From contig CM065175.1 of the NCBI GenBank assembly GCA_033026295.1, positions 1,477,501 through 1,541,500 on the forward strand: a stretch of 64,000 nucleotides of DNA, read 5' to 3'. Positions within the stretch are counted from its first letter, which is position 1; each line of letters starts with the position of its first letter. Shown piece after piece: positions 49,053-60,903 of this stretch. The position numbers and the translations under genes were made by a program. The stretch is from Channa striata. Its lineage: Eukaryota; Chordata; Actinopteri; Anabantiformes; Channidae. The notes below the pieces were generated by a model that was not told the origin of the DNA, ran no database searches, and saw nothing but the letters and a program-made list of their open reading frames with translations.

Positions 49053-51500
49053 TCTGTACTTCTGGTCAGATGCTGTATTGCGTTACTATTTACAATAACA
49101 TGCGCAACGACAGTAAAGTTTGAATCCATTTAAACTGTAAGTATTTCTGGAGCTAATGCTTTCGCACTTTTAGCTCTGTTTTAAATGCAGGACTTGCAGG
49201 ATGGATTCCGAGAAACAGAAGAGGTCTGAATTTAAAAACAAGATTCCTCATAGTTCATCACAAAAGTCCGAGCTCGGCTCAATATTTCAGCGTGGCCATA
49301 ATTCTCGTCAGAGAGCAGAGCTTTGGGTTCATTCTGTTCATTTTGGCAGCTGTATGGAAGTATGGAAGATACAAATGTGTCACATCACCAGCTCGTCTGA
49401 CCATTTAACTGCTGTCAGTTTGCAGGGCAAGCCACACGTGAACTCTAATGTGCTGAGTGAGTAAGCAAAGAAATCTCAATACAAAAACAGTAATAATTAT
49501 TTCAGAAACAAGAACAGATAAAAAGCTTTTTTGTGCTGCAAAAAATACAACAAAAACATTCATCTTTGCTTAATGTTGTTCTTTGGAGAAATTCACAAAC
49601 TAAGTCTAAAAGCTCAGCTGATTATAATGTAGCACTGTAACAGATGCTGAGGTAATTGCTTTTAAAATTACTTCATAAGCGCACGCACACGCACACCTTT
49701 GAAACTAAGTGTACAGTAATTACAATTACTTCAACGTGATGCAGTTGTCAGGATAATATTCTAAAGTCTTAGACTTCCAAATGAGTAAACTTTTATTGAC
49801 ACACCACTGAGGCAAACGCCCAGAGCAGATCAGTGAGGCACAGCTGGGGAGAAGGATGGCTCCAACATCTGGACTGGAAACGATCCTAAGAAGGAGTCAT
49901 ATGGATGTTTTGCATTTAAACATGGGCACAGTCTTACAGAACTGTAAGCAAATGGTTCACCACAAGCCAGGCTGTCGGCTAATGACACTTTCATACGCAG
50001 ATGCCAACAAACATACAGGTGCAGAGTTTTAAAAAAGTTACAGATTACAAGTGTAAAGATTATGGAAGGTGTCAGTTCCATCAGTTGAGTGTGAATCAGA
50101 AAAGTGATGATCTGTGTACAGCAGTCTATACGGCCACGGTAACCGCTCCGTGAGACTGCGCTTCCTCATAGTAATACTCAGAACTGGGAGCTAATGTCAG
50201 CTCAGCTCAGGGAACCTGTTATTGATTGGCATAACCATGCTGCTGCTGCTGTCCACATACTTTTGGCAAGATGACTTATGACATGATCCTCAGCTGCAAA
50301 AATTCAAGCTTTTTTTTCAGCTGCATGTCTGTCTTTTAGATGGAGCTGCCCTGAGATGAAAATTTAGCATTTGGGATATTCATAATTGTCCATCTTTTAC
50401 ATTTTTATACACAGACGTCTTTTCAATGCCACACTGTGCAACAAGATTCTCATGAACTCAGCTAGCACATCAGTTTTAAAACTTCCTTTATTATAAATGA
50501 CATAATCTAATCCGGAGGCATTTTTCAGTTAGAAGTTGAGACATTGTTAATTATAGGGAGGTCAGAGGGACTTTTTATTGCATTCTGTTTCATGCGCTAC
50601 CCAAAGTAAAACCAAATACATATGAAAACAGCATTGCTCAGCAGTAAAAGAGTCCAGGGGTTAAACTGATGTGAACACATTTTCACAGCGGCTGAAATCA
50701 AAGTACGACACGAAGCAAGCAACTGGTCCCATCGGTTCCAACTCTCACAGAGTATTTTACAGGGAGCGGCGATGCGGCACAGTGATAAATACGGTCACAG
50801 GCGTCACTGGCATCAAATTCAAAGTTGGCAAATATTTAAAAGTAATACAAACTGTCAAATTTCTCCAGTTTAACTGCGTTTTTTTTGTATTTGTGCGTAA
50901 ACATTGGTTTTACATTAGTCCAAATCATTATGTTTCGTTTTTACATAACAATTACTTAGACACACTGGTATAAAACAGTTCACTGGTAAACTGGGGGAGA
51001 GGCAGTATCTTCATAAAAATGAGCACAGATCAGCAGTGGGTACATAGCAACAGTGGCTGAGTTATAAAATGGCTGAGCAAAGGATGGTTTTCAAAAGCCT
51101 AGTGTGAATTAAAATACTGAAAAAAAAGACCAGCAAACACAAGCACACTAGCTGGCAGGGGAGTGGAGCCAACACAGCTATTGAGAGTGGCTGGACTAAC
51201 CTGTGGAAATGAGCTGTGGCGGTATGGATGGGAGGAGAAAGCAGCAGGGACAGGCACAGGTGGTAAACTGTTACGAACATTCTCTCAATGTAGCACAGTT
51301 TCAGGTGGACCTGGTATCTTTGCAGTATTCACGAGGCATGGAAATGAAAATTTTCCAGAAAGGGAAGTTTTAATAGCAATTATTATGTTGTATTTGGAGA
51401 GCCCACAGATGATTACTATGACAGAAACCAAGCGCAGAAAAGGCTTCGGACTTGATGGTGCGCTTTTGGTGCGAAGCTTTTTCAGTTGGTAGACTCGAGT
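49053..51500. other. Non-coding, unassigned
   Basis: About 2.4 kb. Frames at 49201-49464 (87 residues), 50671-50973 (100 residues) and 51163-51492 (109 residues) lack recognised domains. I see no transposon. Confidence 0.4.
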
Positions 51501-51511
51501 TTGACTTCAGC

Positions 51512-51655
51512 TTGAAGTTGCTCCCGGTGGGTCAGTGGCTTGCATGCCAACCACTGCCATCGTTGTGTGTGTTTGTGTGAGAATAGCTGGATGAGAAGCA
51601 ACACTGTAAAGCACTTTGGATACAAGCATATATAAGCAGGCATTTACCATCAGCG
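51512..51655 (+). repeat. SINE-like dispersed fish repeat
   Basis: 'gttgctcccggtgggtcagt', 'ggcttgcatgccaaccactg', 'ccatcgttgtgtgtgtttgt' and 'gtaaagcactttggatacaa' (51606-51625) are the successive phrases of a repeat found widely in fish, ending near 'aggcatttaccat'. The head of the element is missing. Confidence 0.6.
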
Positions 51656-52195
51656 TTTGAATTGTTTTGTTATAGGTCATGTTGTGTAGCGCCTTTAGCA
51701 TTTCAAAGCGTGGCAATTTCTTCATTCACTGCTTGACCAGGTCCTTCACCGCCTCCACGATGGCTGGCACGGCCAAAAACAAGAGTATTCTGCGATCTGG
51801 AAAATTCTTCCTGAATACCAGCATTCATCAGTCCCTTCAAAGCAAAAAACAACAGGATCAGGTGTCTTGTCACACATATATGGGCAGGCCTTGCCTTTTG
51901 TGGCAGCATTTCATGGTTTGTAGGGCATGCTGAATCCGATACAGATAAGATACAGACTGCTTTTAATACGTTGTAAGTTAAAACATTGACAAAGTTTGCA
52001 ACTCATATTATTATTATTGAAACTAATATATATATATATATATATAAATACCCCAATCACCCCTTCCTTCTTTGGGGCAGTTTGTTCCTTCCTTTAAGCT
52101 CAGCTCCTCTACCAGATGCCTTGGAGCGTGAGGGTCCCGCGCAGTATTTAGCTGTTTCTAGCACTGCAAATAATAGGTCATCTTCGATATTTATT
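51656..52195. other. Unassigned non-coding with AT microsatellite
   Basis: Includes (AT)n at 52026-52046. The 133-residue frame at 51986-52387 passes through the microsatellite (giving a Tyr/Ile run) into LINE relic, so it is not a gene. Confidence 0.5.
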
Positions 52196-52199
52196 TATC

Positions 52200-52660
52200 T
52201 GATGCAGTATGATAGTGTCAGAAGTCTTGTCAGAAAGTTCAAAAAAATCCACAGCCTGTCGCAGGCAAGAATAAAGTATGCAGTAAGTTTGGAGAGGCTG
52301 TTTGCTGGAAAGACGAACTGCAGTGGATTTAATGAGCCTTTTTCTGAATTAAACACACTTTGTCTCCTCCAGGCTGGACCATTATAATCAAAAGCTCCAA
52401 CACATTCGAAACTGTGCTTAAGACAGTGCACAAATATGAGCACATCACTCCTGTCCGCCAGACACTTCACTGGCTCCCCATCTACCTCTGTATCCAATAT
52501 GAAGTCTGTCTGTCTACCCACCAGCGCATCCACGGAAACGCCTCACAAAATCTTAAACTCTTTGTTGTTTGAATGTTTTATTCTTGCTTTTAATCTGCTT
52601 GTGTAGCACATGCAAAGTGCTTTGAAAATATAATGAATTATTACTATTATTATTATTACT
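52200..52660 (+). mobile_element. L2-like LINE ORF2 C-terminus and 3' end, decayed
   Basis: The stretch 52360-52560 translates as 'EHITPVRQTLHWLPIYLCIQYEVCL..HQRIHGNASQNL', the C-terminal block 'HISPVL.SLHWLPI..RI.FK' of CR1/L2-group LINEs. It is followed by 'gcaaagtgctttgaaaatat' and a tail of ATT repeats (52636-52658). The subfamily differs from the GAATT-tailed Maui-type copies. It is truncated and frameshifted. Confidence 0.7.
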
Positions 52661-52865
52661 ACTGTCTCAGTCAGTCAGTCTACAGACTAGGTTTGTTAAA
52701 AGGAGGCCTCCATTCAAGTTTTGATTGTGGGACATGTGAAACTGTTCGGTCCTGGTTCTGTACCAACCGAAAGAAAAAACACGTTTGTCACACGTGGAGG
52801 TGAAATGGTTCAACTAGTGACGCCAACAGTAAACACGACTAAACTGACACTAGATTCTAATGCAG
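52661..52865. other. Unassigned non-coding
   Basis: Short spacer with no features. Confidence 0.4.
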
Positions 52866-52869
52866 AAAA

Positions 52870-53395
52870 CCTGAGGCTTTTAGTGTATTAATGGGGTAAG
52901 GGGGACTTTGGTGCCGGTCCGAGCCCAGAGGGTTGCGACAGGAAGGACAAGCCAAAAGCCATCAATGTTTTTAGTGTCTATATGAAATGTCCAGAAGTTA
53001 AACCAAATTACATCATTGTGACTTTTCTTTCCATGCATCCACAGAGGGTCATTACCTATCAAAGATAATTTCAGATTTTTGCAAAGTTCTGTGCAATTTA
53101 TGTTAAAACAAGCAGATTGTTTTGTCGTGGGCAAAACATCTGAAGAACTCGCTCTTCTTGCATGTAGTTGCCAAACTCCCTTAGACTCCATTAGACATTT
53201 AACATCAGCTGATGTGTCTGTTTGCGTCACAAACATTGTTCCGGTCTTGTTGCCCCATCCCAACTTTTTAAACATGTATTTACAATAATTGAAAGCAAAG
53301 CAAATTTAACATTACTCTATGTTATTCTTTGTCATGGTATAGAATGTCCCAACTTTTTTGGAAATGGATTTATTTGTATTTTTATATTGAAATCT
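52870..53395 (+). mobile_element. Probable non-autonomous DNA transposon
   Basis: It contains 'gttgccccatcccaactttt' (53251-53270) and 'gaatgtcccaacttttttgg' (53342-53361), phrases shared with the widespread fish transposon family whose end is seen at 33376-33396. The interior at 53035-53240 is also repeat-like. Open frames of 131 residues (minus) and 69 residues (plus) lack transposase motifs. Both ends are unclear. Confidence 0.45.
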
Positions 53396-54155
53396 AGACT
53401 GGGTACTGGTTCAGATTTGTAACATATTTTCAAATGATGTCTGGTAAAAAGTCAGGGGGAGCAGACTTCATCAGACTGACTCATGCCTCCGTTTAAGAAC
53501 ATGAACTTCAACTTGACTTTGCTAAGTGCATTTATCTGCCGACATGGATTCATAGAAGCTTTACGAACTCTATAGTTGCCAGTTGTGGAAATTTTATTTT
53601 CATGTTGGCACATGTTGGACTTTGCTCTTAGTGGTGATGAAAACATGTTAAACATGGTGTAAACACTGACAGGATTCTGAATTACTTCTGGCGAGTCTCT
53701 CACTGTGTTTTCTATTCCTTGCCCTTTTTCCTCTCCCATTCCATATTCTTTGTTGCAATAACAATTACATATCCACAAAACTTGTGTTTTTCTTCAAGTT
53801 ACTGCCATTTCTTTCGTGTGTAATTGATGTATCCGCTTCCTCAGTGTCACCTGCTGGTGATTCCAAATGTGAATGAGTAATGAGTAGAGTCAGTGCATGG
53901 CTGTGTGAAAATGCAGTGGTGTCACAAAAATAAGACAAAGAAAAAACCCAAATCAACAAAGCATGTGGGAAGGAGGAGAGAGACCAGAATGGGAACAGCT
54001 GATGTTTTACCTTGTGGATGAACTGGTCAGGTGCACCCATTTGCACTAATAAAGTCCACCTACTGGGACCTAATGGGAGGGAAAAACGTAGGTGTGAGCA
54101 GAGCGGAGGAGTCTGAGGTCCGTCAGCAACACAGAAACAAGATAAAGATGCAGAA
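53396..54155. other. Non-coding, unassigned
   Basis: No gene. Frames of 108 and 144 residues on minus are discussed under rejected items. Confidence 0.4.
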
Positions 54156-54156
54156 A

Positions 54157-54175
54157 CCCTAACCCTAACCCTAAC
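54157..54175. repeat. Short interstitial telomere-type repeat (CCCTAA)3
   Basis: Three perfect CCCTAA units plus a C. This is the vertebrate telomere motif, here too short and too internal to be a chromosome end. Confidence 0.9.
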
Positions 54176-55195
54176 AAACCCAACAAAGTACCAACACACC
54201 TAACCACACATTTTATTCTTCAGCAACTTCCTACAAAATACATGGAGTAAGAAAGCTGATTGGTTACTACTACAAAAACAAAAAGACCAACATCACTATG
54301 CCTAACAGGGAACTGTTCCAAAAACAATTTGCATACTGAGTGAATATTTGTCTTTATGCAGTCTTACACAGCCAAATGTGGGCCGAAAGAACAAATCTTC
54401 CCCCCCAAATACAGTCAAAGAACGTTTAACAAACACAAGACAACCATGTATTAACCCCTAAAATTTCTACTGACCGACCAACCGAGGACTGTACCTCTCA
54501 ACACTACAAAGACAAAGTTCTCAACTCTATTCCGTGTGTGAGTTTTCTGCCTCTGCAGAAATCTATGAAGCAACACAGCAATGCATTAAAAGAAAAGAAT
54601 ATATGTTTGAATCAGCCTAAATTCAATAAGCAACATTTAATTTGAAGGGCCCCCATGTTGCCAGAGCCAGGGGGCCATCACTATACCAACATAGTTGCCA
54701 TGTTGGCATTTTCTATGACATCAAAAGGAAGAAGCAATTTCATAAACAACAACAAAATGTCAGCATATTTCAGTGCAGGTACAATAAGTTTAGTCCAGCA
54801 AGATACAGAGCGCAACATTTAACATAATACTGAATGCATAATTAGCTATTACAAATGATCCTTCAATAGATTTTATTGAACTTAATTATTATGGATGCAA
54901 AAAATGTCTGCACTAATTACATTTTCATTATTTTAATGGAACATTTTTTTTACTTTTGATGATTAACTCCCTGAATTTGCAACATTGTTCTGTTCGATTT
55001 AGGGTGAAGTTTGGATCTCATTACATTGGAACTGCACACTCGAAGGATGATTAAATGTAGCTGATAACCTTTTACTTATTTATTTGTATAAGAAAATCTA
55101 ATATAACTGACATATTAATGATAATAACATGACATACACTGTTTAACATAAGCTTAATAATTTACCTTTATTTTACTGGACCCAGAAGCAATTCT
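54176..55195. other. Non-coding, AT-rich, unassigned
   Basis: About 1 kb with no gene or repeat that I recognise. Confidence 0.4.
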
Positions 55196-55199
55196 CAGC

Positions 55200-57035
55200 T
55201 GTTAGTGAACTAGTGTCTGTCACTCTACTGGATTCTCAATTGAACTAGAGAGTAAAGATCATATAGAGAGGGGTGAATGAGTTATCATCAATAACAAAAT
55301 ATAGTTTTAAAAAACTGTACTCAAAAGTGTATTGGATGTTTCAACCCAATTATATTCCTCAGTCCCTTTTAGACTGCTTTGTGCCCATAGATCTTGCTGA
55401 GTTACTATTATGGCATCTAAACCAACAACATGTCTGCTAGACCCTTTTCCAGTTAGACTGCTCAAAGATGCTCTACTCTTATTAGACATGTTAATATTAG
55501 ATATCATTAATCCATCTTTATAAACAGGATATGAACCAAAGGCCTATAAGGTAGCTGTAATCAAAGCTCTACTTAAAAAACCTAGTCTGGATCCAGGTGT
55601 TTTAGCCAATTACAGACCAATATCCAATCTCCCCTTTATTTCTAAAATACTTGAAAAAGTAGTTGTAAAGCAATTATGTGACCACCTGCACAGAACCACT
55701 TGTTTGAAGAATTTCAGTCAGGATTTAGAGTTCATCACAGCACAGAAACCGCACTGATTAAAGTCACCAACGATCTTCTTCTGGCTTCAGATAATGGACT
55801 TGTCTCTATACTAGTTCTGTAGATCTGCATTTGACACCATTGATCACAGAATATTATTACAGAGACTAGAACATGTTATTGGAATTAAAGGAACTGCACT
55901 AAATTGGTTTAAATCTTATCTATCAGATAGATTCCAATTTGTTCATGTTAATGATGAATCTTCACATTCACAAAAGTTAGTTATGGAATTCCACAAGGCT
56001 CTGTGTCAGAACCAATACTCTTTACTCTATATATGTCTCCCCTTGGCAACATTATTAGAAAACACTCAAATAAATTTTCATTGCTACGCTGATGACACGC
56101 AGTTATATCTATCTAGGAAACCAGATTAAAAAATCAATTAATCAAACTACAAGCATGTCTAAAAGACATAAGGGACTCGATGATGTATTTCCTTATTGTA
56201 AACTCAGATAAAACTGAAGTTATTGTATTTGGGCCTAAAAGTCTAAGAAACATGTTTTCCAACCATATTGTTACTTTAGACGACATAACTCTGGCCCCCA
56301 GTTGTACTGCAAGGAATCTCGGAGTCATTTTTGACCAGGATTTTTCATTTACCTCACACATAAAGCAAATCTCTAGAACAGCCTTCTTCCACCTAAGAAA
56401 CATGGCAAAATTAGGAGCTTCCTGTCTCAAAGCGATGCTGAAAAACTGGTTCATGCATTTGTCACTTCTAGATTGGACTATTGTAATTCTCTACTTTCAG
56501 GCTGCCCTAGTAACTCTCTAAAAAACCTTCAATTAATCCAAAATGCTGTAGCAAGATTGCTGACTGGGATTGGTAAGAGAGATCATATTTCACCTTCATT
56601 ATTTCTCCATTGGCTCTAAATTTAAAACCCTTTTTCTCCATAAAGCTCTAAACAGTCAATTTAATATCTAAAAGAATAGAATTTAGACCAAAGGCCTACT
56701 TATGGTTTTTCAAAAATAGAATTACCTATATCAAGCTGGAACCATCCTACCAGATTTAACAGATCTCCTATTTTTAAGTAGGCTCAAAACCATATCATCC
56801 TGGGGACTCTAGACCTTCTTTCACCCCACATCTATAATGTCCCTGTATGAGAAAATGCAGGTCCTCACTTATGGTTCCCACAACTGGTCCTTCCAAAAAA
56901 TAGAATGCAGAGGCAGAGCCTGGTTTTAGGCTTGCATTCAAGTTTTTCCTCTCCACTGCCTATAGCTGCTCCTAAATGGAAGTCCAGCTTGCCCTGAGAC
57001 AGTCCAGAATGAATAAAGTTGAATTGAATTGCAGA
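55200..57035 (+). mobile_element. L2 (Maui-type) LINE, reverse transcriptase and 3' end
   Basis: The most complete retrotransposon in the window, about 1.8 kb, 5'-truncated. It runs from the part just before the reverse transcriptase, through the polymerase, to the 3' UTR ('agctgctcctaaatggaagt') and the GAATT tail (57009-57031). Landmarks: 'ANYRPISNL' near 55605-55630, 'FDTIDH' at about 55831-55848, catalytic YADD at 56085-56096, 'NSDKTEVIVFGPKS' from about 56201, and 'RNLGVIFDQDFSF' near 56311-56350. Several small deletions break the frame; for example, around 55815-55828 the 'LDLSAA' stretch has lost bases, and near 55981-56000 the usual 'GVPQGS' is shifted out of frame. Confidence 0.9.
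56180..56521 (+). pseudogene. Longest intact frame of the L2 reverse transcriptase
   Basis: A 113-residue open segment downstream of the YADD motif. It covers the 'NSDKTEVIVFG' block (residues about 8-18), the 'LGVIFDQDFSFTSHIKQI' block (about 48-65) and 'AFFHLRNMAKL', all typical of the palm-to-thumb part of L2 enzymes. After about residue 75 the frame shifts and the peptide no longer matches ('GASCLKAMLKNWF' replaces the 'LSQSDAEKLVHAFV' that another frame still shows in part). It is part of a dead LINE, not a host gene. Confidence 0.85.
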
Positions 57036-58850
57036 ATTATATAACACCTTTTTATATACATTTTAACCTATTGATGGCTTAATATCCCTGATAAAGGTCC
57101 AGTTCAGACCTTGTATTACAGTTTTACAATTATCACACTTTTATGGCACATTTGCATGTAAGTGCAACATGCTCATAACTCTAATGGCAATAACTGGCAA
57201 TTAAATTTTTAGTGGTCATGCATATTGAAAATGCATTTTGCATTTGTCAATCTAACATGCAAAGTGTCAATTCAGTTTGAATTAGTTGGATAAAATGTAG
57301 TCTTTATTCTAATGGCAATTTTTGATTGGCAATTCAATGTGCAGTTTAGTCACGTACTTTTGAGAGGCATTATGCAATTTACAATTCAGTATTTTAAGTT
57401 TCAATTCAGTGTCAACTAAGGATGAATTATTTAAACAAACTGAATGATTTTGCATGTCATGGCCATGGTGGTCTTTGATTCCTCAAACAGGTTTCAAACA
57501 TTTAAAAAAACGTGTTTTTAAGGAGGAGGTTTTCTGTGTCCCTGGTATAAAGTTGATGACCAGCACCACAACACCACAGACCAACTGGGCAGAAAAAGTG
57601 CACAGCCAGACTGAACACATGGAGGATGTTTGACCTGAATAACCCTGCCCTGCATTTGTAAGGTCCACGTATGCCTCAATGTGGAGCACAACTTCTTCAT
57701 AAAATACCATGAAGCAGGTTACTAAATCTCTGGACTGGAATTGATCAGAGTCTTCTCTGAAAGCAGATTTCTGGCATGACTATATTATTATTATGTTACT
57801 AAGGTTTGTGTTTTTGGTTACATGCAGTGACTTATTGCAGTTGTTTTTGCTCTACATTGTGTGTGATATTTTGGCATGGGTGTTATAAGTTCAGTGTCTT
57901 GTCTTAATTGCAATACAGAAATAAATGCTTATCTTTATCTGTGTATTTATGTGTATGTTTACAATAATTAAACTGCATGTTATTATTATTTTAGTATCCT
58001 ATATTATTATTCAGATTTTTTTTATAACCTGCCTAAATCTGAAAAATTTTTTTTCCAAATCAAAATGAATAAAAAGGTCCCCTTATATTCAGCAAAAACC
58101 GTTCCAGAACTGAAAGTTAAAATTTCCAATAATTTCAGTGACTGAAAATGTTGTTTTTTGTGAGTCATCTACCACCACAACCTCTCCACAAAAACGTATT
58201 AGGCTGTAAAAACTGTGTGATGGTCTTTTATTTACTAGAGCTGCTACATGCAGCCTAATGGTAAAATGTACATGTTGGTCAGTTTTGGTTTAAAAAACCC
58301 ATTTTATAGGAGGAAACTCTCGTGAAAGGTAGACTGGGTGTTTTCACTGAAACACTTAATTAAGGTCCACTTGTTTCCAAAATCAGCATGTAGAGTGTGA
58401 AAGCGACATTGTTTCTACAGACGTTTCACAGGTCTGATTTGATCAGCTTTGCACTGAACACAGTTTAGAATATTTCTCGGTAAATAATTAAATACATGTA
58501 TCTCTTTGTGGGATTATGTGCATGTTTGTGTTTCCATAGTGTAACTGGGAAACTTACAACTGCAAGCAGTATGCCTGCTTACATAACCAAGAACGCGCTT
58601 GTCACAGATGCTATTTGAATCTCCTCACCAAATGTCCTGGCTGCTTACTTGCTCCTCAAATGCCAAACTGGGCAGTCCGCATGAAAAGCTCTTAAATGTC
58701 ACGGATAGAAACAGCAGTGCCTACGTACATAACACAGAAAACACGATTCTCTCCTTCTGAACCTTTCATTTTAGAGCTCACTCTGCCCCAGGTAATGTTG
58801 AACCAGCTCCACTCTGCCATGCTCCTCTACACGTTACAAGGACATCTGAC
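57036..58850. other. Non-coding, unassigned
   Basis: About 1.8 kb, AT-rich. The section 57100-57440 has recurrent 'ggcaattaa', 'gcaattt' and 'ttcagt' words, giving a loosely repetitive look. No gene. Confidence 0.4.
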
Positions 58851-58854
58851 CTCT

Positions 58855-58915
58855 GCATTTTGCCCATTTGTTTTGCCCAGGAAAACGCCTGTTGGGTGAG
58901 CTGGGGATTCGTTGT
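58855..58915 (+). repeat. Short fragment of a dispersed fish repeat
   Basis: 'acctctgcattttgcccatt' followed by 'gggtgagctggggattcg' resembles part of the family at 2070-2275 with a deletion. Confidence 0.4.
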
Positions 58916-59985
58916 GCTGGTTAACGTCTGCACACCAATTTAAGTACATTTAGTTAAAAAAACATGCAAAAACACAACACACGATGATGCAGAAAATTGA
59001 TACAAATAAAGAAAACAACCAAATCCAAAAGACAAAACGCAACACACTGCAAATGCTCAAAACAAAACTACATATAGAGATGCAATGCAAGTACATAAAT
59101 GATTTCACAAGGAAACGAGACCATTGCAGCAACAAGTCAAATTTGTACAAACAGCAATATAATGACTTTTTATGGAGAGTGAAAGTGTTTTTTGAAAGTG
59201 AAACTGGTTTTTGGTGCTATAGGCCCCTGGCTGAACCCCCGCCAGAATAAATGACCAGCTGTCACAGTCCAGATCTACCAAGCCGGCTCAATGTTAAGTC
59301 CTACGGCTGTTCACCCACAGTCTCAGCGGTGTGTGGTGGAAATAGAAAGGCGTTTAGTTGCCTCTCTCTGTACACATTTACCAGTCCACACTGACACGAG
59401 TTTGTCAGAAATTCTCTTCTCTCACTATCCAGCAACAACCATATTCCAACCATAAACCAACGCTGCAGGTGTCAGCGCTGGTGTAGCTTCTCATAAGGCA
59501 AATATGACTCTTCATCCTGAGTGCTCAGTAGAAGGATGCCGAAATTACAGAGTCCACGAAGAGTAGATAATGATGCGCTTCTCTCTTCATCTTCGTCTCC
59601 CTGTCTTCCTGCCGACGATATTACATCAGTCAGAACCTCTAAAGCCACAGCAATCACATCACAAAACACTGGCAACAGCTAGCAAGGAGAAAGTGCAGTG
59701 TGCAGTCATGGGTTCACGGTCTCCTCTCACGAGCAGGAAACAGCGAAGCATGATGGAAGTTAATGAGCTGTCACGGCCTGCTCTCTGCAGCACTCCAGGA
59801 CAGAGCTTAATGGAGAACTGCACTTCTTTCTGTCACTCTTTAGAACATTCTTTTTTCTCTCTCCCTGCATCTTTCAGTGTCATTCTCCATTCATAAGACT
59901 GCTGTCTTCTCCTCCCCGCCTCCTCGTCCCTCCACCCATGTTAAAGGACTCGTCCTCACTCTTTCCTCTCTGACCTTCTCCCTCC
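58916..59985. other. Non-coding, unassigned
   Basis: About 1.1 kb. Frames of 66-108 residues at 58950-59896 on both strands lack domains. Confidence 0.4.
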
Positions 59986-59989
59986 CCTC

Positions 59990-60400
59990 GGCATCAATTT
60001 AACGTGTCTGATGAGAGTTTGCAAAGTGGATCTTGATAGAAAGCAGCTGCGGATCTGTGTCAAGGCTCACCTCTCTAAGCGCTATCACGGAGCACTTCCT
60101 AAGCACCACTTTTCACTTTCCAAGGATAAAGGGGAAATTGGTTTGAGCAGACAGATCTGCTGGAGCCTGCAAATACACTAACAGCCAGCATGCTGCAAGT
60201 GACTGCACACTGCCAGACTGTACAAATCCGCAGGCAGAGAGCAGGTTCCCTTTGAAGGACATTAGCATGATTTCACTGTGGTTTTCCACTTTAGCTATGT
60301 GATATCTTCATGACAAAGTAATGAGAGATAAATCTACTCAGAGCAGAGGGCAAGCATGGCGGCATTACAAATGAAAGTCTGAACTAGATGTGACGTCGAG
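59990..60400. promoter_or_regulatory. Candidate conserved non-coding element
   Basis: Non-repetitive, no long frame, rich in factor-like motifs. Examples are 'ggcatcaatttaacgtg' at the start, 'cctttgaaggacattagcat' (60250-60269) and 'tatcttcatgacaaagtaatg' split near 60302-60323. It has a texture like vertebrate developmental enhancers. Inference from appearance only. Confidence 0.3.
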
Positions 60401-60493
60401 ATGGATTTGAGTGGTGTATTCAGCCTGTTTTAGTTATTATAAATTAATAAAGTGATTCTGATCATTTTTTAAAATGAGATACAAAGATAATTT

Positions 60494-60496
<3 letters not shown>

Positions 60497-60535
<39 letters not shown>
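60497..60535. repeat. (AC)14(AT)5 compound microsatellite
   Basis: (AC)14 at 60497-60524 followed by AT units to 60535. The longest simple repeat in the window. Confidence 0.95.
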
Positions 60536-60890
60536 CATAGATCTGGAGACCTTAGGCACATTTTTTGGCTGTGTTTGTGTATATGACGTAAAATTTTGGT
60601 AAAATGTACGTTTGATCTTTGAATTTCCAGCTCAGCTCCCGCAGTAAGTCAAATACACACTTTATGGGTGAACGGTGTGGACGATACATGACCTTATGAG
60701 CTAAGGGCAGGTGGTTTTCGAGAGATTCTGCTTTTCATTCACTCTGTATCACATGCAGTTTTGTGTAGAAGTTCAAAGCTCCACCAATTTCTAAAATGCG
60801 CTCCACATACACCAACTGGAAGCAAATAAAAACATGGGACAACTTCTTGACTTTTTTTGGCGAGTTGTTTACGCAGCTGCAGTTGCAATC
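60536..60890. other. Unassigned non-coding
   Basis: Sequence upstream of the piggyBac relic. No TTAA-flanked terminus could be placed. Confidence 0.35.
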
Positions 60891-60903
60891 CTATTTATAA
60901 GGA

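Noticed and set aside
51986..52387. 133-residue plus frame
   Set aside because: The start lies in an AT microsatellite that encodes a Tyr/Ile run and the end lies in a LINE relic.
52880..53275. 131-residue minus frame as a possible gene
   Set aside because: It lies inside a probable non-autonomous transposon and has no transposase motif.
54157..54175. Chromosome end
   Set aside because: Only three telomere units, embedded in ordinary sequence on both sides.
53765..54199. 144-residue minus frame
   Set aside because: It passes through the CCCTAA repeat (giving 'VRVRVRVS') and has no domain; a plus/minus overlap with repeat-like DNA makes it a chance frame.
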